Shown: piece after piece, positions 17,582-25,804 of the stretch
How the letters are laid out: every line of letters begins with the position of its first letter
Numbering within the stretch: position 1 is the first letter of the stretch
Source: Streptomyces sp. NRRL WC-3626
GTDB taxonomy: Bacteria > Actinomycetota > Actinomycetes > Streptomycetales > Streptomycetaceae
DNA: 64,000 nt
Direction: 5' to 3'
NCBI RefSeq assembly: GCF_000718785.1
Contig: NZ_JOCA01000007.1
Span: 1-64,000 of the forward strand
Translations under genes and position numbers: made by a program
Notes under the pieces: model-generated
What the model saw: only the letters and a program-made list of their open reading frames with translations
Told to the model about the DNA's origin: nothing
Databases searched by the model: none

Positions 17582-18043
17582 TCAGTGGTGGGTGTGGGCG
17601 ACGGCGTGGCCCCTGCCGCGGGCGATCATCCACTTGTTCACCGGCGTGGTGATCACGAACGCCACGGCGAAACCGCCCAGGAGCGCCGACCAGAAGAGTC
17701 CGTCCGACAGCTGCGCGTCCATCGCGCCCGGTGTCAGGGCGATGATCGTGTTGTCGACCAGCTCCATCACCGCGATGGAGACCGTGTCGGCGGCCAGCGC
17801 CACCTTGACGGCCGCCTTCGGGGACAGTCCGGCGCGGACGACCGCGAAGAGGGTGAGGGAGTAGCCGAAGACGAAGGCGAGGGCGATCGCGAGGACCATG
17901 GTCGGCACGTTGCCCCACAGCAGGGCGGTGCCGATGGCCATGCCGAGGATCTCGCCGATGGCGCACCCGGTCAGACAGTGGAGCGTCGCCTTCACCGCCA
18001 TCGTCCAGGAGGCGTGGTGCGTGCTGTGGTCCATGGCCTTCAT
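17582..18043 (-). CDS. DUF4396 integral membrane protein
   Basis: 153-aa membrane protein with about four hydrophobic segments. The conserved HCLTGCAIGEILGMAIG segment at residues ~22-38 has a His-Cys and a second Cys five residues apart, typical of DUF4396. The N-terminus (MDHSTHHASW) and C-terminus (HAVAHTHH) are rich in histidine, as expected for a protein exposed to metal ions. The family function is not established. A perfect inverted repeat of the CsoR/RicR operator type lies ~56 bp upstream, implying copper-responsive control and hence a role in copper handling. ATG at 18043; a second ATG four codons in (MDHS) is an alternative start. Confidence 0.85.
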   Translation of the reverse strand: MKAMDHSTHHASWTMAVKATLHCLTGCAIGEILGMAIGTALLWGNVPTMVLAIALAFVFGYSLTLFAVVRAGLSPKAAVKVALAADTVSIAVMELVDNTIIALTPGAMDAQLSDGLFWSALLGGFAVAFVITTPVNKWMIARGRGHAVAHTHH

Positions 18044-18098
18044 CCCCGTCCGGCGTCGCGCGGTGAGCCGCGGCCGGCTCGCCTCTCACCTCGCGAAC

Positions 18099-18119
18099 AT
18101 ATACCCCTGGGGGGTATAT
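18099..18119. promoter_or_regulatory. CsoR-like copper operator
   Basis: Perfect 9-bp inverted repeat ATATACCCC-tgg-GGGGTATAT, matching the TACCC...GGGTA form bound by CsoR copper repressors of actinobacteria. It lies between the DUF4396 gene and the aldo/keto reductase gene, both on the minus strand. It is placed correctly to regulate the DUF4396 gene and would overlap its promoter. Confidence 0.75.
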
Positions 18120-18138
18120 TCCCAGCGCCGCGCGCCGG

Positions 18139-19134
18139 TCAGTTGCCCACGCCGAGGTCCGCCATGAACGCCGACGGGTAGCGGTCGCCGCGGGCCGCGC
18201 CCGCCGGGACCGCCTTCTCGATCTCGGCGAGGTCGTCCGCGGTGAGGGCGACGTCCAGCGCGGGCAGTGCCTCGGTGAGCCGCTCGCGGGTGCGGGGACC
18301 GACCAGCGGCACGATGTCGTCGCCCTGTGCGGCGACCCAGGCGATGGCCAGCTGCGCGACGGTGCGGCCCTTCGCGTCGGCGACCCGGCGCAGGGCCTCC
18401 ACGAGCGCGAGGTTGTGCTCCACGTTGCCGCTCGCGAAGCGGGGGCTGCGCGCGCGGTGGTCGCCGGTGCCGGCGCCCCGGCCGGCCGACCAGTGCCCGG
18501 AGATCAGGCCGCGGCCGAGGACGCCGTACGCGGTCAGGCCGATGCCGAGCTCGCGCAGCGTGGGCAGGACCTCCGCCTCGACGGCGCGGGAGATCAGCGA
18601 GTACTCGATCTGCAGGTCGCTGACCGGGTGTACGGCGTGCGCCCGGCGGATCGTCGCCGCGTCGACCTCCGAGAGCCCGAGGTGCCGTACGTACCCGGCG
18701 TCGATCAGTTCCTTGATCGCGCCCACGGTCTCCTCGACGGGCACCGTCGGGTCGAGGCGCGCGGGCCGGTAGACGTCGATGTGGTCGGTGCCCAGCCGGG
18801 TCAGTGAGTAGGCGAGGAAGTTCTTCACCGCCGCGGGGCGGCCGTCGTATCCGCCCATGGTGGGGGTCGGCCCGCTCAGCATGCCGAACTTGACGCTCAG
18901 CCGGTAGGAGTCCCGGTCGCGGCCGCGCAGCGCCTCGGCGAGCAGCAGCTCGTTGTGGCCCATGGCGTAGAAGTCGCCGGTGTCGATCAGGGTGACGCCC
19001 GCGTCCAGCGCGGCGTGCACGGTGGCGATGCTCTCGGTGCGGTCGGCGGCGCCGTAGGCGCCCGACATGCTCATCGCGCCGAGGCCCAGCGCCGAGACGG
19101 CCGGACCGGTGCTGCCCAGAGTGCGTGTCTGCAT
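18139..19134 (-). CDS. Aldo/keto reductase
   Basis: 331-aa NAD(P)H-dependent aldo/keto reductase. It begins MQTRTLGSTGPAVSALGLGAMSMSG, has the DTGDFYAMGHNE segment with catalytic Asp and Tyr, the SVKFG lysine, and the C-terminal VPLVGPRTRERL cofactor-binding stretch. The usual His of the tetrad is replaced by Arg in VYRPARLDP, a variant common in the YhdN/AKR11-13 branch. An upstream in-frame start exists 33 bp earlier, but AAGGAG sits 7 nt before the ATG at 19134. It is divergent from the HTH regulator at 19262, which may control it. The substrate is unknown. Confidence 0.9.
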   Translation of the reverse strand: MQTRTLGSTGPAVSALGLGAMSMSGAYGAADRTESIATVHAALDAGVTLIDTGDFYAMGHNELLLAEALRGRDRDSYRLSVKFGMLSGPTPTMGGYDGRPAAVKNFLAYSLTRLGTDHIDVYRPARLDPTVPVEETVGAIKELIDAGYVRHLGLSEVDAATIRRAHAVHPVSDLQIEYSLISRAVEAEVLPTLRELGIGLTAYGVLGRGLISGHWSAGRGAGTGDHRARSPRFASGNVEHNLALVEALRRVADAKGRTVAQLAIAWVAAQGDDIVPLVGPRTRERLTEALPALDVALTADDLAEIEKAVPAGAARGDRYPSAFMADLGVGN

Positions 19135-19261
19135 CGTGTTCTCCTTCGTGGTCGCTGCGTCGTCCACCTTGCGCCGGTGCCGGGGCCGCCGGGAGCGGAG
19201 CGTTCATCATGGGAGAGCCGCTCCCTGGATCGGCGGGCGCGCCAGGAGGGACGATGGGGTC

Positions 19262-20113
19262 ATGCAACGTGAGGAACTCGCCGACTTCCTGCGCCGCCGC
19301 CGTGAGGCGATCCGCCCGGCCGACGTGGGGATCTCCGACGGCCCGCGCCGGCGCACGGCCGGGCTGCGCCGGGAGGAGGTGGCGATGCTGGCGGGCATGT
19401 CCGTGGACTACGTCGTACGCCTCGAACAGGGCCGCAGCAGTCAGCCGTCGACGCAGTTGCTCGTCGCGCTGGCCCGGGCGCTGCGGCTGTCCGACGACGA
19501 GCGCGACCACCTGTTCCATCTGGCCGGTCACCGGCCGCCGCCCGCCGACAGGGTGGCCCGGCTGGCGCGGGCGGGGCTGATGCGCCTGCTCGACCTGCTC
19601 GGGGACACTCCGGCGCTGGTGCTGTCCGACCTGGGGGAGGTGCTGGCGCAGAACCGGGCGTCGCTGCTGCTGATGAGCGACCTCACCGGCTTCTCCGGCG
19701 ACCGCCGCTACATCGTCTACCGCTGGTTCACCGAACCGGCCGCCCGCGCGATCGGCCCGGCCGAGGAGGAGGAGTACTACGGCCGTCAGCTCGTGGCCGA
19801 TCTGCGCGCGGTCGCCGGACGCCGGGCCGGCGACCCCACGGTCGGCGGGCTCGTCGGGCGTCTGTCGGCCGAGAGCGCGCTCTTCCGCCGGCTCTGGGCG
19901 GAGCACGAGGTGGCGGTCCGGCGCGCCGACCGCAAGACGTTCCTGCATCCGAGGGTGGGCCGGGTGCTGATGGACTGCGAGACCCTGGTCACCCCCGACC
20001 AGGGGCAGCAACTGCTGGTGCTCACCCCGGCGGACGCGGAGGCCCGCGAGCGGCTGGAGCTGCTGCGGGTGCTCGGCAGCGAGGAGTTCCCCACGGGCGC
20101 GACCGGCCGCTGA
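19262..20113 (+). CDS. HTH transcriptional regulator with MmyB-like ligand-binding domain
   Basis: 283-aa regulator. The N-terminal XRE-type HTH contains RRRTAGLRREEVAMLAGMSVDYVVRLEQGRSSQPS, and the C-terminal ~170 residues belong to the MLTR_LBD/MmyB-like domain (LVLSDLGEVLAQNRASLLLM, YIVYRWFTEPAAR, LHPRVGRVLMDCETL). Such proteins are abundant in streptomycetes and typically sit divergent from an oxidoreductase they regulate; here the neighbour is the aldo/keto reductase ~127 bp away. ATG at 19262. Some family members bind fatty-acid-like ligands; no ligand can be inferred here. Confidence 0.9.
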   Translation: MQREELADFLRRRREAIRPADVGISDGPRRRTAGLRREEVAMLAGMSVDYVVRLEQGRSSQPSTQLLVALARALRLSDDERDHLFHLAGHRPPPADRVARLARAGLMRLLDLLGDTPALVLSDLGEVLAQNRASLLLMSDLTGFSGDRRYIVYRWFTEPAARAIGPAEEEEYYGRQLVADLRAVAGRRAGDPTVGGLVGRLSAESALFRRLWAEHEVAVRRADRKTFLHPRVGRVLMDCETLVTPDQGQQLLVLTPADAEARERLELLRVLGSEEFPTGATGR

Positions 20114-20502
20114 GCGCGGGGAGTCGGGCGCGCGGCCGGAACGGAGATCGCCGCGGCGATCGTGGCCGCCGACCCGACACCGGACGAGGGCGACAGTTCC
20201 GTGCCGGACGCACTCCTCACGGCCTTCGTCACGGCCGTCCGCGGTACCTGGCCGCACGGCGGCCGGGACCGCGTCCGGCCCGCGGGGCCGGTGGCCGGCT
20301 CACGGTTGCACTCAGCGGGCCCTGCACCGGAGCAGCGGGTCCGGTCCACGCCCGTTCCCACCGCGGCCGGTGGCGGACTCGCGGTTCGCCCTCACCGGCC
20401 GGGCCCGGCTCGGCCGGCATGGTCCGTCGGCCACGGCACCCGGCCACGCGGTGGCCGCGTCCGCACGCCGGGCCGGTGGCCGGCGTGCGGGCCCGGCCCG
20501 GT
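20114..20502. other. Gene-free interval
   Basis: About 390 bp between the convergent HTH-regulator and SDR genes. It is very GC-rich, with many short CCGG/GCCGG runs, and every open frame across it lacks a ribosome site and a protein-like composition. It may contain transcription terminators, but I see no clean hairpin, no repeat and no recognisable gene remnant. Confidence 0.5.
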
Positions 20503-21240
20503 TCAGCGGGTCTGGTCCGTCGGGCGGATCAGGATTTCGTTGACGGCGACGTGGTCGGGCTGGGTGACCGCGTACAGGACCGCGCTCGCGATGTCCTCGG
20601 GCCGCAGGGCCCGCATCGACGCGGCCATCGTCCTGGCCATGTCCCGTATCGCCGGCACCGTGATGTGGTCGGCCAGTTCGGTCGAGACGAACCCGGGCTC
20701 GAGGACCACCACACGCACCCCCTGCTCGGTGACCTCCTGGCGCAGCGCCTCCGCGAAGGCGTTGACGCCGAACTTGGTGGCCGAGTAGACGGCGCTCGCG
20801 GCCGACGACGTACGCCCCGACGTGGAGGAGATCTGCACCACGGCGCCCTTGCTGTCGAGCAGATGGGGCAGCGCGGCGTGGACCGCGTACATCGAGCCGA
20901 GCAGGTTGGTGTTGACCATGCGGGTCCACTCCGTGGTGTCCGCGCCCAGGATCGGGCCGCTGAGCATCAGGCCCGCGTTGTTCACCAGGACGTCGAGGGA
21001 GCCGAAGCCGTCCACGGTGGCCGCGACGGCCTCCTCCACCGAGCCGCGGTCGGTGACGTCCAGGTCGAGGACGAGCGTCTCGCCGGGAGCCTCCCGCGCC
21101 AGCGACTTCAGCCGGTCCCCCCTGCGTGCTCCGACGGCCACCCGGGCGCCGGCCCGGGACAGGGCGAGCGCGGTGGCCCGGCCGATGCCCGAGGACGCGC
21201 CCGTGACCAGGGCGACCTTGCCGTCAAGGGTGTTGTTCAC
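20503..21240 (-). CDS. Short-chain dehydrogenase/reductase
   Basis: 245-aa classical SDR: TGASSGIG cofactor motif at the N-terminus, NNAG, ISSTSG with the catalytic Ser, YSATK with catalytic Tyr/Lys, and LEPGFVSTEL after the active site. The ARRGD segment after the second strand suggests NADP(H) preference. The GTG start at 21240 has GGAGAAG upstream. It is divergent from a TetR regulator, with two 14-bp palindromes in the shared 101-bp promoter region, so the pair forms a simple repressor-target unit. The substrate is unknown. Confidence 0.92.
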   Translation of the reverse strand: MNNTLDGKVALVTGASSGIGRATALALSRAGARVAVGARRGDRLKSLAREAPGETLVLDLDVTDRGSVEEAVAATVDGFGSLDVLVNNAGLMLSGPILGADTTEWTRMVNTNLLGSMYAVHAALPHLLDSKGAVVQISSTSGRTSSAASAVYSATKFGVNAFAEALRQEVTEQGVRVVVLEPGFVSTELADHITVPAIRDMARTMAASMRALRPEDIASAVLYAVTQPDHVAVNEILIRPTDQTR

Positions 21241-21260
21241 GCGCTTCTCCGATCAGAAAG

Positions 21261-21306
21261 TGACCGTGCGGTCATGTTGAACCAAGCTAACATGACCACC
21301 TGGTCA
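21261..21306. promoter_or_regulatory. Tandem TetR operators between SDR and TetR genes
   Basis: Two palindromes, TGACCGTGCGGTCA (21261-21274) and TGACCACCTGGTCA (21293-21306). Each has TGACC/GGTCA arms around a 4-bp centre. They are also joined by a larger inverted repeat, GGTCATGTT (21270-21278) with AACATGACC (21289-21297). Position and symmetry fit binding of the adjacent TetR protein, repressing both divergent genes. Confidence 0.8.
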
Positions 21307-21341
21307 CCTTGCTGATAGGCTTCCCGTCAGGAGGAGGCACC

Positions 21342-21983
21342 ATGATCGAGAGGGCGCCCGCGCAGAGCCCGCGGGCGGACATGGTCCGCAACCGGCATCT
21401 GCTGCTCACGGCGGCGACGGAGGCGTTCGCCGAGGGCGGGGTGGACGTGTCGATGGGCGAGATCGCGCAGCGGGCGGGCGTTGCCAAGGGCACGGTGTTC
21501 CGCCACTTCCCGTCGAAGGACGATCTGCTCGCGGCGATCACGCTCCGGCTGCTCGGCGGCCTCGTCGGCACCGCGGAACGCCTGCTGAAGGCCGAGGACG
21601 CCGGTGCGGCGCTGCGGGAGTTCATGACGGCCGGTGTGGAGACCCTCGCCGCCGACCGCGCGTTCTGCGAGGTGATCGGGCGGCCGTCGCTGCAGCACGC
21701 CGAGGTGCGGGACGAGATCGCCCGCCTCTGTGACACGGTCGAGGCCCTCACCGCCCGGGCGCGCGAACAGGGCGCCGTACGCGGCGACATCACGGGGACG
21801 GACGTCGTCCTGCTGCTCGGCGGCATCCATCAGACGGCCGCGCCCGTGCTGGACCAGCAGCCGCAGGCCTGGCGCCGCTACCTCGAGCTCGCCTTCGACG
21901 GCCTGTTCGCCACCGGCGCCCGCGCGCTGCCGCACCACCCGCCCGCCGGCCTGCACCTCACCGACCCCCGTCAGTCCGCCTGA
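21342..21983 (+). CDS. TetR-family transcriptional repressor
   Basis: 213-aa regulator. The N-terminal TetR HTH is clear (LLTAATEAFAEGGVDVSMGEIAQRAGVAKGTVFRHFPSKDDLLAAI). It is followed by a helical ligand domain with EFMTAGVETLAADRAFCEVIG and a LLLGGIHQTAAPVL segment near the end. ATG at 21342 preceded by AGGAGGAGG. It presumably binds the paired palindromes just upstream and controls the divergent SDR gene. Its last 13 bp overlap the end of the convergent DUF998 gene. Confidence 0.92.
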   Translation: MIERAPAQSPRADMVRNRHLLLTAATEAFAEGGVDVSMGEIAQRAGVAKGTVFRHFPSKDDLLAAITLRLLGGLVGTAERLLKAEDAGAALREFMTAGVETLAADRAFCEVIGRPSLQHAEVRDEIARLCDTVEALTARAREQGAVRGDITGTDVVLLLGGIHQTAAPVLDQQPQAWRRYLELAFDGLFATGARALPHHPPAGLHLTDPRQSA

Positions 21984-22585
21984 CCCGCGGGCGGCTCACC
22001 GCCGTCCCCGGCACGACGGAGACAGGAGGTGACGACCACGAAGGGCCACACGGACTGAAGGAGCGTCACCACCCTTTCCGCGACGCCCGCGACGCCGTGG
22101 CGCTGCGTCTCGACGAGGAACCAGACCGCGCCGACGACCATCAGCCCGGTCGCCGCGGCCGAGGCCGCCGGCCGCAGCGCCCAGGGAACGGCACGGCCGC
22201 CGACGGCGGCCAGCAGCGGCCACAGGGCCAGCAGCGCGAATCCCACGGCGGCCACCGAACCGTGCCGCAGGGAACCGCCGCTGCTCGGCGCCGGCAGCAT
22301 CGCCACCACCAGCGCCGCCACTCCCCCGCCGGCCAGCGCCACGCGCCCGGCGGTGGCCGCCGCCCGCAGCCCCCAGGCGGTGAGCAGATGGCAGGCGCCC
22401 AGGGCGAGCAGCGCCCCGGTCATCACCCAGGAACCCGCGGCGCCGTAGGCCGCCAGCACGCTGATCGTCTGGGTGACGGGGTCGTAGGCGGGCCCCTCCA
22501 GCGACGCCGCGATCACCCAGCCCGCGATCAGCAGGACGGGCGCACACCCCGACGAGAGCAGGACCCATCTGGGAACAGACACCAT
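21971..22585 (-). CDS. DUF998 integral membrane protein
   Basis: 204-aa protein with six hydrophobic segments and the DUF998 layout: an early transmembrane helix followed by DPVTQTISVLAAYGAAGSWVM, then HLLTAWGLRAA, and SLRHGSVAAVGFALLALWPL. The conserved Asp/Ser in the first loop and the SLRHG motif are family hallmarks. Function is unknown. The ATG at 22585 gives a normal DUF998 N-terminus. An ATG at 22627 adds 14 residues without a clear ribosome site, so the start is uncertain. It is divergent from the hydrolase at 22701. Confidence 0.82.
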   Translation of the reverse strand: MVSVPRWVLLSSGCAPVLLIAGWVIAASLEGPAYDPVTQTISVLAAYGAAGSWVMTGALLALGACHLLTAWGLRAAATAGRVALAGGGVAALVVAMLPAPSSGGSLRHGSVAAVGFALLALWPLLAAVGGRAVPWALRPAASAAATGLMVVGAVWFLVETQRHGVAGVAERVVTLLQSVWPFVVVTSCLRRAGDGGEPPAGQAD

Positions 22586-22700
22586 CGGATCACCATAGAA
22601 CGTGATCAAACGCTCTTCGTTGTGCATTCCGGAGATGAGGGGTGCCGGGTCGGCGCGTAAGGTGAATGCCGTCGATCCGGTTCACTCGGAGGGATCACCC

Positions 22701-23531
22701 ATGGGTACGGTCACCACCCCCGACGGCACGGCCATCTTCTACAAGGACTGGGGTCCGCGCGACGGACAGCCGATCGTCTTCCACCACGGCTGGCCGCTCA
22801 GCGCGGACGACTGGGACAACCAGATGCTGTTCTTCCTCTCGCACGGCTACCGCGTGATCGCCCACGACCGGCGCGGTCACGGGCGCTCGAGCCAGACCTC
22901 GTCGGGCCACGACATGGACACCTACGCGGCGGACGTGGCGGCGCTGACCGGCGCCCTCGATCTGCGCGGCGCCGTCCACATCGGGCATTCGACCGGCGGC
23001 GGCGAGGCCACGCGCTACGTGGCGCGGGCGGAGCCGGGCCGGGTCGGGAAGGCGGTGCTGGTCGGCGCGGTCCCCCCGGTCATGGTCAAGTCCGAGAGCA
23101 ATCCCGGCGGAACACCCCTCGAGGTCTTCGACGGGTTCCGTGCGGCCCTGGCCGCCAACCGCGCGCAGCTCTACATCGACGTGCCGTCAGGTCCGTTCTA
23201 CGGCTTCAACCGCCCCGGCGCGGAGGTCTCCCAGGGGCTGATCGACAACTGGTGGCGGCAGGGCATGACGGGCGCGGCCAACGCCCAGTACGAGTGCATC
23301 AAGGCGTTCTCCGAGACCGACTTCACCGAGGACCTCAAGCAGATCGACGTCCCGGTGCTCGTCGCGCACGGCACCGACGACCAGATCGTCCCCTACGAGG
23401 ACTCCGCGCCGCTCACGGTCGAGCTGCTGAAGCACGGCACCCTGAAGACCTACGAGGGATACCCCCACGGCATGCTGTCGACCCACCCGGACGTCCTCAA
23501 CCGCGACATCCTGGAGTTCGTGAAGTCCTAG
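22701..23531 (+). CDS. Alpha/beta hydrolase, non-heme chloroperoxidase-like
   Basis: 276-aa alpha/beta-fold hydrolase of the cofactor-free haloperoxidase/esterase group. The N-terminus [17 protein letters not shown] and [16 protein letters not shown] are characteristic. The nucleophile is Ser in GHSTGGGE, the acid is Asp in [11 protein letters not shown], and the base is His in YPHGM. Enzymes of this group hydrolyse esters or lactones and show perhydrolase activity. ATG at 22701 with GGAGGG 7 nt upstream. No signal peptide is seen. It is separated from the convergent MFS gene by a strong hairpin. Confidence 0.92.
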   Translation: MGTVTTPDGTAIFYKDWGPRDGQPIVFHHGWPLSADDWDNQMLFFLSHGYRVIAHDRRGHGRSSQTSSGHDMDTYAADVAALTGALDLRGAVHIGHSTGGGEATRYVARAEPGRVGKAVLVGAVPPVMVKSESNPGGTPLEVFDGFRAALAANRAQLYIDVPSGPFYGFNRPGAEVSQGLIDNWWRQGMTGAANAQYECIKAFSETDFTEDLKQIDVPVLVAHGTDDQIVPYEDSAPLTVELLKHGTLKTYEGYPHGMLSTHPDVLNRDILEFVKS

Positions 23532-23563
23532 GCGGGTGCGGCCGCCTCACAGCGCACGGAAGG

Positions 23564-23592
23564 GGTGCCCGCCACGCCCGGTGGCGGGCACC
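23564..23592. terminator. Bidirectional hairpin between convergent genes
   Basis: Perfect 12-bp inverted repeat (arms 23564-23575 and 23581-23592) with a 5-nt loop. It lies 32 bp after the hydrolase stop and 20 bp before the MFS stop, a typical shared terminator position. Confidence 0.75.
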
Positions 23593-23612
23593 TGCGGCCG
23601 TACGGCCCCCGC

Positions 23613-24803
23613 TCACGTCCCCGCCGGCACCGGGCGCCGCAGGAGATAGCCGGTCGACGCCACGACCAGGACTCCCATACAGGCGATGAACACCAGTCCC
23701 GCACCCTCCAGTCCCATCGGGCCGGTCAGCAGCCCCACGCCGATGACCGGCACAGAGATGCCCAGGTACGCCACCACGAACAGCGTCGAGATCACCGCCG
23801 CGCGCCGGTCCGGCGGGGACGCCCCGCTCACCGCGGACAGCGCGCCCCGGAAGGCCAGCCCCTGGCCGAAGCCCCCGATGACCGCGCTCAGCACCACCAG
23901 GGACAGCAGATCCCGGTGCAGCGCGCCCGCGAGCAGCGCCAGCCCGGCGAGAAGGCCGGCGCACCCCAGCGGCAGAGCCCGCACCGTGCCGACGCGGCCT
24001 GCGGCCAGCTGTCCGCCGGTCGACGAGAAGAAGGCCAGCGCCACGACCAGCCCGCTCACCGCGTGATCGGTCACGTCCAGGTGCTCGGCGAGGAACGCGG
24101 GACTGACGGCGGTGAACACACCGAACAACGCGAACCCGACGAACGAGGCGGCCGCCGCCGGGCCGAACACCGGCCGCACCCGCGGCGGCACTCCGGGCCG
24201 CTGAGGTCGTACGGTGCTCAGCGGGCGGCGCTCCGCCACGGTCTCCGGAAGCCGGAGCAGTACGGCCGTCGAGCAGGCGACCAGGGCGAGGTGCGCGGCG
24301 AACGGCAGATACAGCGGCCAGGGCGCGTACTCGGCGAGGATTCCGGCGAGCAGCGGGCCGCAGCCGAGGCCGCCCATGTTGACGGCGGTGGCGACGAACG
24401 TGGCCCGTGCGGTGCCGCCGGGCGGGGCCGACTCCATGACGTACGCCGTGGCCGCGCCGGTGAACAGTCCGGCGGAGAGCCCCGACAGCAGCCGCCCCGC
24501 GTACAGCCAGCCCAGCGCGGTGGCGCACAGGAAGCAGACGGCGCTCGCGGCCGCGCAGCCCAGGCCCCACAGCAGCACCGGACGTCTGCCGACCGCGTCC
24601 GAGGCGTTGCCGGCCAGCAGCAGCACACCGATGACGGCGAAGGCGTACGCGGCGTAGACCACGGTGACCGTCAGCTCGGAGAAGCCGAACTTCTGCTGGT
24701 ACAGGGGGTAGAGCGGGGTGGGCAGCGTGGTGCCGGTCATGCACACCGCGAACACCGCACCGCCGAGCAGACACACCCGCCATCCGCGGCGATCACCGGC
24801 CAT
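23613..24803 (-). CDS. MFS transporter
   Basis: 396-aa major facilitator with about 12 hydrophobic segments. The N-terminus contains VCLLGGAVFAVCMTGTTLPTPLYPLYQQKFGFSELTVTVVYAAYAFAV. A motif-A-like loop reads GNASDAVGRRPVL between helices 2 and 3. It fits drug/metabolite exporters of the AraJ/multidrug type found in actinobacteria. The substrate is unknown. Start ATG at 24803. It shares the strand of the CUT1 operon that begins upstream (permease stop 24859), with 55 bp between, so read-through is possible, but a functional link is not shown. Confidence 0.88.
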   Translation of the reverse strand: MAGDRRGWRVCLLGGAVFAVCMTGTTLPTPLYPLYQQKFGFSELTVTVVYAAYAFAVIGVLLLAGNASDAVGRRPVLLWGLGCAAASAVCFLCATALGWLYAGRLLSGLSAGLFTGAATAYVMESAPPGGTARATFVATAVNMGGLGCGPLLAGILAEYAPWPLYLPFAAHLALVACSTAVLLRLPETVAERRPLSTVRPQRPGVPPRVRPVFGPAAAASFVGFALFGVFTAVSPAFLAEHLDVTDHAVSGLVVALAFFSSTGGQLAAGRVGTVRALPLGCAGLLAGLALLAGALHRDLLSLVVLSAVIGGFGQGLAFRGALSAVSGASPPDRRAAVISTLFVVAYLGISVPVIGVGLLTGPMGLEGAGLVFIACMGVLVVASTGYLLRRPVPAGT

Positions 24804-24858
24804 GCCCCGACGCTAACGCCTCACCCGGCCGCGGTCCCCCGGGCGCCCGCCACCGGGG

Positions 24859-25803
24859 TCACTGACCGCCGAGACCGGTCGTCGCCACGGACTTCACGAT
24901 GTGCCGCTGGAAGAAGACGAACACCAGCACGAGGGGCAGTGCGGCCAGTACGGAGGAGGCCATGGTCTGGGCGTAGTTCACGCCGTAGGCGTCCTTCACG
25001 GCGGTGATGCCGACCGGCAGGGTCATCAGGTCCGGGTCGGAGGTGGACACGAAGGGCCACATGAAGTTGTTCCACGCGCCGATGAACACGAAGATCGACA
25101 CGGCGGCGAGCATCGGGCGGGACAGCGGCAGCATCACGGACCAGAAGATCCGGGCGTGGCCGGCGCCGTCGATGCGGGCGGCCTCCTCCAGTTCGCGCGG
25201 GACGGAGTCGAAGTGCTTCTTCAGGATGAAGACCATCACGGGCGCGACCGTCTGCGGCAGGATCACCGCGGCGTAGGTGTCGACCAGGTCCAGGGTGAGC
25301 ATCTGCTGGAACCACGGCACGATCAGCAACTGCGGGGGCACCAGGATCGACGCCATGGTGACGGTGAACAGCCACCGCCGGCCGCGGAACAGTGTGCGGG
25401 AGAACGCGTAGCCGGCCATCGCGGACACGGCCACGGTGATGACGGTGACGGCCGCCGCGATGAGGAAGCTGTTCAGCATCCACAGGGGCAGGTCGCCGCG
25501 TTCGATCACGGTGCGGAAGCCGTCGAGGGTGAAGCCGCCCTGGGGCAGGATCCAGTGCAGCGGATCGCTGGCGTCCTGCTCGGACTTGAACGCCGTGAGT
25601 ACGGCCCAGGCCATCGGGAGCAGCCAGATCAGCGCCATCACCGCGAGGGCCGTCAGGGCGAGGACGCGGGACAGCCTGCTCGGGCCGAGGGTGAGGTTGG
25701 GGCCGCGCGACGGGGCCGGCCGGTCGCGGTGGGCCCGGCGGGCGGCGGGGAGCGGGGAGACCGAGCGGCGCGTGGGCCGTGTCGGGACGTCGGTGGAGGT
25801 CAT
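24859..25803 (-). CDS. Sugar ABC transporter permease (CUT1, MalG-type)
   Basis: 314-aa inner-membrane permease with six predicted helices after an Arg/Pro-rich cytoplasmic N-terminus. The ABC-ATPase contact loop is EAARIDGAGHARIFWSVMLPLSRP. Layout and C-terminal FVFFQRHIVKSVATTGL are those of MalG-type (second permease) CUT1 proteins. Its ATG lies 1 bp after the stop of the MalF-type gene, so the two are co-translated. The operon order is binding protein, MalF-type, MalG-type. No ATPase is encoded here, so a shared MsiK-type ATPase elsewhere in the genome is expected, as usual for streptomycete CUT1 importers. Confidence 0.93.
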   Translation of the reverse strand: MTSTDVPTRPTRRSVSPLPAARRAHRDRPAPSRGPNLTLGPSRLSRVLALTALAVMALIWLLPMAWAVLTAFKSEQDASDPLHWILPQGGFTLDGFRTVIERGDLPLWMLNSFLIAAAVTVITVAVSAMAGYAFSRTLFRGRRWLFTVTMASILVPPQLLIVPWFQQMLTLDLVDTYAAVILPQTVAPVMVFILKKHFDSVPRELEEAARIDGAGHARIFWSVMLPLSRPMLAAVSIFVFIGAWNNFMWPFVSTSDPDLMTLPVGITAVKDAYGVNYAQTMASSVLAALPLVLVFVFFQRHIVKSVATTGLGGQ

Positions 25804-25804
25804 G

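Noticed and set aside
19067..20113. A longer form of the HTH regulator starting at 19067
   Set aside because: The added 65 residues overlap the divergent aldo/keto reductase start and promoter and are not HTH-like. The ATG at 19262 gives a normal family N-terminus.
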